From positions 1 to 8,905 of the forward strand of contig JAQGPE010000784.1 in NCBI GenBank assembly GCA_028293225.1: DNA of 8,905 nt, given 5' to 3'. A program made the position numbers and the translations under genes. The notes below the pieces were generated by a model. It had not been told where the DNA came from, did not search any database, and worked only from the letters and a program-made list of their open reading frames with translations. This document shows, in pieces, positions 1-5,476 of this stretch. This DNA comes from Akkermansiaceae bacterium (GTDB taxonomy: Bacteria; Verrucomicrobiota; Verrucomicrobiia; Verrucomicrobiales; Akkermansiaceae). Each line of letters opens with the position of its first letter. The first letter of the stretch is position 1.

Positions 1-233
1 ATTTTCACCGCGAGAAAAGCGGAAGGCGAAGCGGCCAGCAGAGCGGACAGGCCGAACGCCGCCGCCAGCGTGTGAACCAGCGCGCCGGTGGAAATGCCAA
101 GCACTGAGGCGAGCCCTGCCTTCCTCCCCTGGGCCATGCTGCGGCCAAGGATGTAAAAGGTGTCCGGCCCAGGTGTGAGATTCAGCAGAATGCTGGTGGC
201 CAGAAAGAGGTTGAAGTGCTGGATGCCGAACAT
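1..233 (-). CDS. LysE/RhtB-family amino-acid exporter, N-terminal part (runs off left edge)
   Basis: Reading the minus strand from the ATG at 233 gives 77 residues open to the window edge. The product resembles the N-terminus of LysE/RhtB translocators, inner-membrane carriers that export amino acids or related metabolites. Visible support: a hydrophobic first helix (about residues 7-19), the family hallmark NLTPGPD at 18-24 followed by TFYILGRS, then a G-rich segment GRKAGLASVLGISTG (37-51) and a second hydrophobic stretch. Family members are usually about 200-210 residues, so roughly two thirds is missing. An in-frame ATG at 257 would add MPQRGPAP. I prefer 233 because the family normally begins a few residues before the first helix, but neither ATG has a clear Shine-Dalgarno. 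It diverges from the sigma-factor gene. The family call is firm; the substrate cannot be told. Confidence 0.85.
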   Translation of the reverse strand, partial: MFGIQHFNLFLATSILLNLTPGPDTFYILGRSMAQGRKAGLASVLGISTGALVHTLAAAFGLSALLAASPSAFLAVK

Positions 234-265
234 GGGTGCGGGCCCACGCTGAGGCATGGCGGCGG

Positions 266-273
266 GCGTGACA
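266..273 (-). promoter_or_regulatory. TGTCACGC element upstream of the exporter gene
   Basis: On the minus strand TGTCACGC begins 40 bases before the exporter ATG at 233. The same 8 bases occur on the plus strand at 344-351, also 40 bases before the sigma-factor ATG. This could be a -35 element for an ECF sigma factor. No -10 resembling that of the sigma gene is seen here, and if translation started at 257 the spacing would be too short for a promoter. Inference only. Confidence 0.25.
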
Positions 274-343
274 ATGTCTTGGGTGAAAGAGCGAGCGGAG
301 AGAAAGCAACCCGCGGACGATCTCCCGCGATCCGGCATTTTCC

Positions 344-373
344 TGTCACGCTTCGCCACCCGTGCCGGTAAAT
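344..373 (+). promoter_or_regulatory. candidate ECF-type promoter of the sigma-factor gene
   Basis: TGTCACG (344-350) is followed after 16 bases by GGTAAAT (367-373). The spacing suits an ECF-type -35/-10 pair, and TGTCAC resembles the -35 known for some ECF groups (for example ECF41). Transcription would start near 379-381, only a few bases before the ATG at 384, giving a nearly leaderless mRNA. That fits the absence of a Shine-Dalgarno. Self-activation by the encoded sigma factor is possible but inferred. Confidence 0.35.
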
Positions 374-383
374 CAGATGAAGC

Positions 384-2294
384 ATGGATCATCTGCCCGA
401 CCGCCAACTGCTGGAAAGCTTTATCACGACCCGCGATGAAGTGGCCTTCCGCGCGCTGGTGAAGAGGCATCTGGCGCTGGTCCACGGCGTGGCCCGGCGG
501 GTGACCGCCAGCGAGGATCTGGCCCGTGACGTGGCGCAGGAAACTTTCATCCGCCTGGCCCGGCGCGCGGCGTTGATCCCGCAGGCCACCAGCCTGCCGG
601 CCTGGCTGCACCGGGTTGCCCGCCACGCGGCGATCGATCTGATGCGTGCGGAAATGCGCCGGAAAAAACGCGAACAGACCGCCTCTTCCCACCCTGCCAT
701 GAGTGACGATTCCCCTGAACCCGCATGGGAGGCGCTGGCCCCCGTGGTCGATGAGTTGGTGGACACCCTGCCCGCCGCGGACCGCGAGATGCTGGTGGCG
801 CGTTTCTATCACAATGAGACCCACGGCACGATCGCCGGGCGGATGGGCCTCAGCGAGGCGCTGGCTCGCAAGCGTACTTCTCGCGCTCTGGAAAAACTCC
901 GCGTGCTGCTCGGGAAGCGCGGCATCGCCACCAGCTCCTCCGCGCTGGCGATGCTCCTCCCGGCCCACGCCGCCACCCCTGCCCCGGCCGCGCTCATGGC
1001 GACGGTGGTCAGTGCCGCACAGGGCGTGGCGCCCCTCGTCCCCGGCGGCCTGCACGCCGCCATCCTCGCCATGAACGCCACCCAGAAATCACTCGTCGCC
1101 GGCGCTGCCGCGCTGTTTCTCGTCTCCTTCGGTTATGCGGTGCGGCCTGTTGCCACGGAGGATGCCGTAGCAACCTCCTCCGGGGCCGATTCCTCCCATC
1201 CCCCGCAGGTCACCACCTCCACCCGCTCGCCGCGGATCGAGCGCCCTCTACCCCCGACTCCGGAGGGGAGAATGGAGCGGCTGGGAGAGATCCTGAAAAT
1301 CGGAAACTCCGCCGCCCGCCGGCGCGAAACGATCTCCTTCATCGACCGGCTGCCGCCCGCCGAGTTTGAAGCCGCGTGGAAGCTGATGAATTCCGAAGAC
1401 AGCGATCACCAGAGATTTGAGACGGAGCGCAGCCTCCTCGCCAGCGTCTGGACCAAGGTGGATGCCCCCGGCGCTCTGGCGGCGGCGGAGAAGAGCCTCT
1501 ACGGCTATGATCGTGACCTCATGCGGGCGCTGGGCGTCAACGATCCAGCCACCGGTCTCGCATGGCTGCAGGCCCGGTCCGACTCGAAATACTACGATGC
1601 GGACCTTTTGGCCGGAATGGCAGCCGCAGATCTCCCGGCCGCCGTGAAATTCCTCATGAGTCTGCCGGCCGAACAACGGTCGAAGGACCTTTATCTGATG
1701 TATACCACCATGGATGACGAGCCGGGAGCCCTCCAGAAGCTCTGGGAAGCCATGGGACCGGGGCCGGAGCGGACCGAAATGCTGGTGAAAGCGGCACCCT
1801 TTGGCGGTGGCGGCAATCCGGCGACGATCATGGCAGCGCTGGAAAAAGATCCCGTCGCGCTGGGGAGGGCCGACCTGTCACAGCTCTACTACAACTGGGC
1901 TCTCTCGGATCCGGCGGCAGCGGCGGAAAGCCTGGGAAAATTGCCCGAAAGCCAGCGCGGCGCGGCGCTGGACAAAACGACCACGACCGTCGCGATGCGG
2001 AATGGCCCGGCAGCGGGCGATGAGATCCTGACACGTTTCCCGGATCAGCGCACCGACGAGAGAGTCCGGGCAGTCATCCTCGCCGGAAGCCAGGGCCATG
2101 AAGATGAAGCGCTCGATCTGCTGCCGGGAATCTCCGATCCCGCCAAGCGCCAGGAGGCGATGACCATGATATTGCAGAACTGGCAAACCGCGAACCCGGC
2201 AGCGGCGCAGGATTGGATGAAACGCCACAATCTCCCGCCAGCCGCCCCCCAGAGTTCGCCGGCATCCAAAACTCCAAGGGTCATCTTCCGCTGA
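384..2294 (+). CDS. ECF RNA polymerase sigma factor fused to a membrane segment and a repeat domain
   Basis: The 636-residue product starts as an ECF sigma-70 factor, which directs RNA polymerase to a specific promoter set. Region 2 spans about residues 5-97, with the core-binding helix DLARDVAQETFIRLAR at 45-60 and the -10 recognition helix at 74-97. Region 4 spans about 116-175, with an HTH ending in RKRTSRALEKLR. Normal ECF factors stop near 180-200 residues; this one continues through an Ala/Pro-rich linker, a likely membrane helix (about 236-253), a Pro/Ser/Thr-rich stretch (255-295) and a helical domain (300-619). That domain has degenerate repeats of the form hhxxWxxxDPxAAxxW (about 351-372, 379-400, 408-430, 501-522, 595-619). 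An in-frame TGA at 378-380 fixes the start at 384; no Shine-Dalgarno is visible. The stop overlaps the next start. The sigma call is firm; membrane tethering and sensing by the C-terminal domain are inferred. Confidence 0.93.
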   Translation: MDHLPDRQLLESFITTRDEVAFRALVKRHLALVHGVARRVTASEDLARDVAQETFIRLARRAALIPQATSLPAWLHRVARHAAIDLMRAEMRRKKREQTASSHPAMSDDSPEPAWEALAPVVDELVDTLPAADREMLVARFYHNETHGTIAGRMGLSEALARKRTSRALEKLRVLLGKRGIATSSSALAMLLPAHAATPAPAALMATVVSAAQGVAPLVPGGLHAAILAMNATQKSLVAGAAALFLVSFGYAVRPVATEDAVATSSGADSSHPPQVTTSTRSPRIERPLPPTPEGRMERLGEILKIGNSAARRRETISFIDRLPPAEFEAAWKLMNSEDSDHQRFETERSLLASVWTKVDAPGALAAAEKSLYGYDRDLMRALGVNDPATGLAWLQARSDSKYYDADLLAGMAAADLPAAVKFLMSLPAEQRSKDLYLMYTTMDDEPGALQKLWEAMGPGPERTEMLVKAAPFGGGGNPATIMAALEKDPVALGRADLSQLYYNWALSDPAAAAESLGKLPESQRGAALDKTTTTVAMRNGPAAGDEILTRFPDQRTDERVRAVILAGSQGHEDEALDLLPGISDPAKRQEAMTMILQNWQTANPAAAQDWMKRHNLPPAAPQSSPASKTPRVIFR

Positions 2295-3703
2295 TGAAAC
2301 AATCTCACATTACTGGAATCACCGTAGGTTCCCTGCTGGCAGCGGCCGCGCTTTGCCTGGGTCTGCGCCATGGTGCGGACCGGCGTCGCGCCGAAGAAAG
2401 CCGGACGCATCTGCGGAATCACGATCAGACCACCCGGGCCGCCACGGCGGACGCGGGCAGGAGCGGACAGGCGGGAAGCCGGACCAAACCCGCTGCCACC
2501 GGTGGCCAGGACGACGACCGCAAGGACGCCCGGGACCGGCTGCGCCTCCTCCTTTCCACCGGCACCGGAATGGACCGCACCCGCGGCTTTCTGCAAATGA
2601 TCGCCGGGCTGAAGAGCGAGGATTTCCCCCTGCTGCTGGCCGACCTGACGGCGGTGGGTCTCCAGCACGACGATCGCAGCCAGATGGCGCTTGCGGCCTG
2701 GGCGGAGATCGATCCCGCCGCAGCGGTCGCCTGGGCGGCAAGCGAGCCTGCTGCCGGGAGGATCTGGCAGGTTGGCGCGGTGGAAGCTCGCGGAGACTCA
2801 ACCGCCTATCGCGGTGAAACCATCGTCCTCCGGACCTGGCTGGCGAACGATGCCGCCGCGGCCATGGATTGGGTCACGAGCCGCGATACGGACAAGAAAT
2901 CCCACGAACTGCAGTTGTGGGCGCTCGGCGAATGGACCCGGCAGGACGGCCCGGCTGCGCTGGCGTGGGCTCAGCGTTTATCGCAGGACGCACCCGGCAG
3001 CGACGGACGGCTGAAAAAGGTCCTCGGCGTCCTGATGATGACCGATCTGCCACGCGTGATCGAAGTGATCTCGCATGCCCCTCAAGACGCGCGGGCGGGC
3101 TTGATCACAGCCATCGGCGCCGGTGCCGGCAAGCTGCCCGCGGCGGCGCGGGACCAGTGGCTGGCCGCCCTTTCGGACCCTGGCTTGAAGGAAGCCGCCG
3201 TCGCAGCGATCATCAGCGGGCGGAACGGTGCCTCGGCCGACGACAAGCTGGACCTGCTGGAGAAATACCCCGGAGCCGCCGGCATGCCCGGCACCGCTGA
3301 GATCTACCGGGACTGGATCAAGAAGGAGCCTGACGCCGCGCTCCAATCGCTGAACACCCTGGAAGCCGGCGATCTCCGGGATCAGGCTGTGCGGGTCGCC
3401 ATCGACGCCCTTTCCTGGGGCGAGAGATGCTCGGCGGAAAAGGGGCTGGAACTGATGAACCGCTATCCGGAAGCGGTCGATGAAATCACGCTGATGACCT
3501 GGTTCACCACCACCGTCAACAATGCGCATGCCTGGGAGCTGGGGCTTTCCCAAATTCCCCGGGTCCAGAACGACCAAGCTCAAGAGCAGTTCTATCAGGA
3601 AGTCCTGCGCTCGTGGCTCTGGATCGATCGCGACTCAGCCCGCAAGTGGATCGACAACCACGAATTGCCTGAAACGGTGAAAAAGGCGATGGCGACGAAA
3701 TGA
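2294..3703 (+). CDS. membrane-anchored W-DPxAAxxW repeat protein, translationally coupled to the sigma factor
   Basis: I do not recognise a named family. The 469-residue product has a hydrophobic N-terminal segment (about residues 8-25) that could be a signal peptide or anchor, then a charged low-complexity linker (26-80), then a helical domain. Repeats of the type hhxxWxxxDPxAAxxW appear at about 131-150, 177-195, 208-230, 337-357 and 437-460. The last, ending in KWIDNHELP, matches the end of the sigma factor's C-terminal domain (DWMKRHNLP), so the two domains look homologous. The ATG at 2294 shares its A with the sigma gene's TGA, a classic coupling junction, and begins right before the hydrophobic segment; an in-frame ATG at 2213 would bury that segment behind 27 extra residues. 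Basic residues just after the hydrophobic segment (RHGADRRR) make the topology uncertain. A partner or regulator of the sigma factor is the likely role, by inference. Confidence 0.85.
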   Translation: MKQSHITGITVGSLLAAAALCLGLRHGADRRRAEESRTHLRNHDQTTRAATADAGRSGQAGSRTKPAATGGQDDDRKDARDRLRLLLSTGTGMDRTRGFLQMIAGLKSEDFPLLLADLTAVGLQHDDRSQMALAAWAEIDPAAAVAWAASEPAAGRIWQVGAVEARGDSTAYRGETIVLRTWLANDAAAAMDWVTSRDTDKKSHELQLWALGEWTRQDGPAALAWAQRLSQDAPGSDGRLKKVLGVLMMTDLPRVIEVISHAPQDARAGLITAIGAGAGKLPAAARDQWLAALSDPGLKEAAVAAIISGRNGASADDKLDLLEKYPGAAGMPGTAEIYRDWIKKEPDAALQSLNTLEAGDLRDQAVRVAIDALSWGERCSAEKGLELMNRYPEAVDEITLMTWFTTTVNNAHAWELGLSQIPRVQNDQAQEQFYQEVLRSWLWIDRDSARKWIDNHELPETVKKAMATK

Positions 3704-3725
3704 GGACGGGAGATACGCACCCACC

Positions 3726-3731
3726 TGTGAC
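3726..3731 (+). promoter_or_regulatory. TGTGAC element upstream of the small lipoprotein gene
   Basis: TGTGAC begins 41 bases before the ATG at 3767, nearly the same distance as the TGTCAC elements before the sigma and exporter genes. A GCCGGGAAA at 3741-3749 resembles the GCCGGTAAA at 364-372 but lies 5 bases closer to its TGT element. A shared sigma-dependent promoter is possible, but the evidence is thin. Confidence 0.2.
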
Positions 3732-3766
3732 TTGATTTCCGCCGGGAAAGCAGGGAGAAACAACCC

Positions 3767-3895
3767 ATGAAGAAGATCCTGCTGCTCCTGGCCGCCGCCC
3801 TCTGCGTTGTCTCCGTCACCCCCTCCTGCAGCAAGAAGCCGGACGCGACCAAGGAGAAGAGCGACAAGGCCAAGGCGCTCCAGGAAGACGAGTGA
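3767..3895 (+). CDS. 42-residue lipoprotein-like small protein
   Basis: This is a short ORF with a strong start: AGGGAG at 3752-3757, nine bases before the ATG. The product has two lysines, a hydrophobic core (residues 4-17) and a cysteine at 21 in the context VTPSCS. This is a weak lipobox, because the canonical Ala/Gly at -1 is replaced by Ser and the -3 position is Thr. After C21 comes a short, very charged Lys/Asp/Glu tail of about 20 residues. It would be a tiny membrane-tethered lipoprotein if the cysteine is lipidated, otherwise a secreted peptide. It sits 63 bases after the repeat-protein gene on the same strand and may be in the same operon or driven by its own promoter. Function unknown. 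Confidence 0.65.
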   Translation: MKKILLLLAAALCVVSVTPSCSKKPDATKEKSDKAKALQEDE

Positions 3896-3921
3896 TCTCC
3901 TAACAGGCGGTTCACCGGAGG

Positions 3922-4455
3922 CTACGCCCGGCAGATGGCCTCAGCCTGCCGGAGACGTTCCAGCAACTCACTGCGCCGGTGGTCATACTGACGGGTCATC
4001 GCCTCGTGCTCCATGCCCTTGTAAGCACAGCGAATCAGCCCCCAGATCCCGCCCAGCACCATCAACGGCCCTGCGATCGCAATGGGCGCCATACTCTGGA
4101 TCGTGAGCGCGAACAGCACGATCCCGCCCAGGATCAACAGGCAGGAAAACACCGCGGTGGTCAGAGCGGGATCGTAGTAGCCGCCCCGCCCGTCAGGCTC
4201 CAGCCAGCTCTGGCGCAGCGCCTTCCAAGCTTTGTCGAGCAGCGACAGCTCCTCGCGCAGCCGATACTCGGAAAGCTCGGCGCTCAGCCGGCGGTTGTGG
4301 CGCTCCAGGATGTCCAGCGCCTGGGCCTGCATCGCCCCGGTTTCATGGACGACTTCCAGTTGAGTGGCGCAGTAGGCGCAGGTGGAGTAGCGGGCGAGGT
4401 CATGGACCTCAAGAGAAGCGCCGCATCCCTGGCAGGAAACCCGGGTCGTTTTCAT
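3922..4455 (-). CDS. zinc-ribbon, coiled-coil, two-helix membrane protein (downstream paralogue)
   Basis: The 177-residue product has an N-terminal zinc ribbon with cysteines at 8, 11, 26 and 29 (CxxC-x14-CxxC, beginning VSCQGCGASLEV). A charged coiled-coil-like stretch follows (about 43-80). Two adjacent membrane helices lie at about 100-120 and 123-144, and a charged helix (150-172) forms the C-terminus. Both ends should be cytoplasmic. The domain order matches its upstream neighbour (4558-5100), with near-identical N-termini, so the pair arose by tandem duplication. The ATG at 4455 places the first cysteine at residue 8 in both proteins; no clear Shine-Dalgarno is seen. Family name and function are not recognised. 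The zinc ribbon could bind protein or nucleic acid, or serve as a structural fold. Confidence 0.85.
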   Translation of the reverse strand: MKTTRVSCQGCGASLEVHDLARYSTCAYCATQLEVVHETGAMQAQALDILERHNRRLSAELSEYRLREELSLLDKAWKALRQSWLEPDGRGGYYDPALTTAVFSCLLILGGIVLFALTIQSMAPIAIAGPLMVLGGIWGLIRCAYKGMEHEAMTRQYDHRRSELLERLRQAEAICRA

Positions 4456-4483
4456 GGTGAAACTGCCCGGATCCTGATCCTGT

Positions 4484-4499
4484 CTGACAAATCTGTCAG
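4484..4499. promoter_or_regulatory. perfect short palindrome upstream of the downstream zinc-ribbon gene
   Basis: CTGACA, a 4-base spacer AATC, then TGTCAG: a perfect 6+6 inverted repeat located 29-44 bases before the ATG at 4455. It overlaps the 12-base repeat at 4493-4504. The position fits an operator or a small hairpin in the leader. The other paralogue has only the right half. Confidence 0.3.
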
Positions 4500-4504
4500 T
4501 TCCA
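4493..4504 (-). promoter_or_regulatory. 12-base promoter-region repeat, copy 1
   Basis: On the minus strand this reads TGGAACTGACAG and ends 38 bases before the ATG at 4455. An identical copy lies 37 bases before the other paralogue's start (5137-5148). It contains GGAACT, which resembles the -35 core of RpoE-like ECF promoters, but no matching -10 is clear. It could be a shared promoter element or operator, or a remnant of the gene duplication. Confidence 0.4.
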
Positions 4505-4557
4505 CACGCCGCCGTTTTTTGGAAATGACGGGGAAATGCGGCATCCCTCGTTTCCGG

Positions 4558-5100
4558 TCAGGAGACGCGGCGGCGGCTGCGGCAGGCCTGCATCCCGTCG
4601 AGGACCTCCTGGCGGCGGCGCTGATAGACCGCCTTGCTCTTGCGATACTCGGTCACCAGCTTTGGAGTCCGGGAAAAGCTGGCCGCGGCGAGAGCGATCA
4701 GCGCCCCGCCCGGAAGAATATAAAACGGAGAGCCGCCGATCGCCGCTGCGACGCAGATGACGACGCCCACCACGATCCCAATGACCGCCAGCCCGCGCGA
4801 CTCGTTTTCCGAGGGTTCGTGAACCGTTCCGTCGGAATCGACGGCAAAGGTGGCCTTGCAGAATTTCTGCCAGGCGGCGTCGAGAAGTTCAAGTTCACGA
4901 GCCAGCCGCAGCTCCGTGACCTCATCGATCAAACGATCGGTGTTGCGCTCCAGTTTCTTCAGCAGCAGGCTGTGGGTGACCGTGGTGTCGTGAACGATTT
5001 CCAGTGAGGCATCGCAGTAGTTGCAGGTGACGTAGCGCACGTCCTCGCTGACCTCCAGCGAGGCGCCACAGCCCTGGCAACTGACTTTCCGGATCGTCAT
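4558..5100 (-). CDS. zinc-ribbon, coiled-coil, two-helix membrane protein (upstream paralogue)
   Basis: This 180-residue product parallels the protein encoded at 3922-4455. It has a zinc ribbon with cysteines at 8, 11, 26 and 29 in identical spacing, a coiled-coil-like region (about 43-80; both share a LE-R-N--L--E--E-RL--EL-LLD-AW pattern), and two membrane helices (about 103-122 and 124-142). The C-terminal helix is basic and ends in RSRRRVS. The ATG at 5100 aligns exactly with its paralogue's start; an ATG at 5103 and a GTG at 5112 are in frame and cannot be excluded. The membrane helices have diverged much more than the zinc ribbon, suggesting the ribbon is under the stronger constraint. 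Function not recognised. Confidence 0.85.
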   Translation of the reverse strand: MTIRKVSCQGCGASLEVSEDVRYVTCNYCDASLEIVHDTTVTHSLLLKKLERNTDRLIDEVTELRLARELELLDAAWQKFCKATFAVDSDGTVHEPSENESRGLAVIGIVVGVVICVAAAIGGSPFYILPGGALIALAAASFSRTPKLVTEYRKSKAVYQRRRQEVLDGMQACRSRRRVS

Positions 5101-5136
5101 CATCAATGGCACCGATGCTGTCGGCCCGCGCCAGTC

Positions 5137-5148
5137 CTGTCAGTTCCA
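5137..5148 (-). promoter_or_regulatory. 12-base promoter-region repeat, copy 2
   Basis: This is identical to 4493-4504 (minus-strand TGGAACTGACAG) and ends 37 bases before the ATG at 5100. The flanking bases differ, so only the 12-mer is conserved between the two intergenic regions. Confidence 0.4.
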
Positions 5149-5196
5149 AACTCGGGCCGTGCTTCGAACCGCCCGGCTCATCGCCCAGCGGCCCGC

Positions 5197-5406
5197 CTAG
5201 GCGCGTTTCCGGACCGGCCGCCGCGGCGCAGGCAGAGCCACCGCCCGCGGCGCCTCGCTCATCCGCAGCCCGATCTCCAGCTGCCGTCCGTCCGGTAGCG
5301 GCAGGGCCAGCGCGGCCTCCTGCAGATCGCCCGCCTGCATGTAGACGGTGCACCATTCGATGAGCATGCGCCGGGCGTGTTCACGTTCATGGAGCTTGTT
5401 CGGCAT
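5197..5406 (-). CDS. hypothetical 69-residue protein
   Basis: A small ORF in the gap between the large membrane-protein gene and the zinc-ribbon genes. The ATG at 5406 is preceded by GAGGGA about six bases upstream, a good ribosome binding site. The product has a charged amphipathic N-terminal helix (MPNKLHEREHARRMLIEWC), a central segment in which LPLPDGRQLEIGLR looks like a beta hairpin, and a Pro/Arg-rich basic tail (APRRPVRKRA). No membrane segment is present. No family is recognised. It starts 70 bases after the membrane-protein stop and could be the second gene of a minus-strand operon running to 3922. Competing frames overlap it but lack its ribosome binding site. Confidence 0.55.
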   Translation of the reverse strand: MPNKLHEREHARRMLIEWCTVYMQAGDLQEAALALPLPDGRQLEIGLRMSEAPRAVALPAPRRPVRKRA

Positions 5407-5476
5407 GCGGGTCCCTCGCCCCGCCGCCGAAGAAACGCAAGAGCTCTGCCCGGGAAATACCCCATGGCACGGCGCA

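Noticed and set aside
2213..2293. Upstream ATG for the repeat-protein gene
   Set aside because: It adds 27 residues overlapping the sigma C-terminus and places them before the hydrophobic leader. The coupled ATG at 2294 begins right at that leader.
2294..3703. Classical zinc-binding anti-sigma factor next to the sigma gene
   Set aside because: The overlapping gene product lacks the HxxxCxxC motif and has repeats instead. A regulatory role is possible but not of that known type.
3928..3952. Perfect inverted repeat CCGGCAG / CTGCCGG with 11-base spacer, near the convergent gene ends
   Set aside because: It lies inside the last codons of the minus-strand zinc-ribbon gene and has no T-run on either side, so I do not call it a terminator.
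3979..5007. 342-codon plus-strand ORF across the zinc-ribbon pair
   Set aside because: It lies antisense to two clear paralogues with conserved cysteines and membrane helices. Its own translation has no domain pattern, as is typical of shadow frames in GC-rich DNA.
4493..5148. Full RpoE-type promoters built on GGAACT
   Set aside because: The -35-like word is present twice, but no TCTGA-like -10 appears at the needed spacing of 16-17 bases in either copy.
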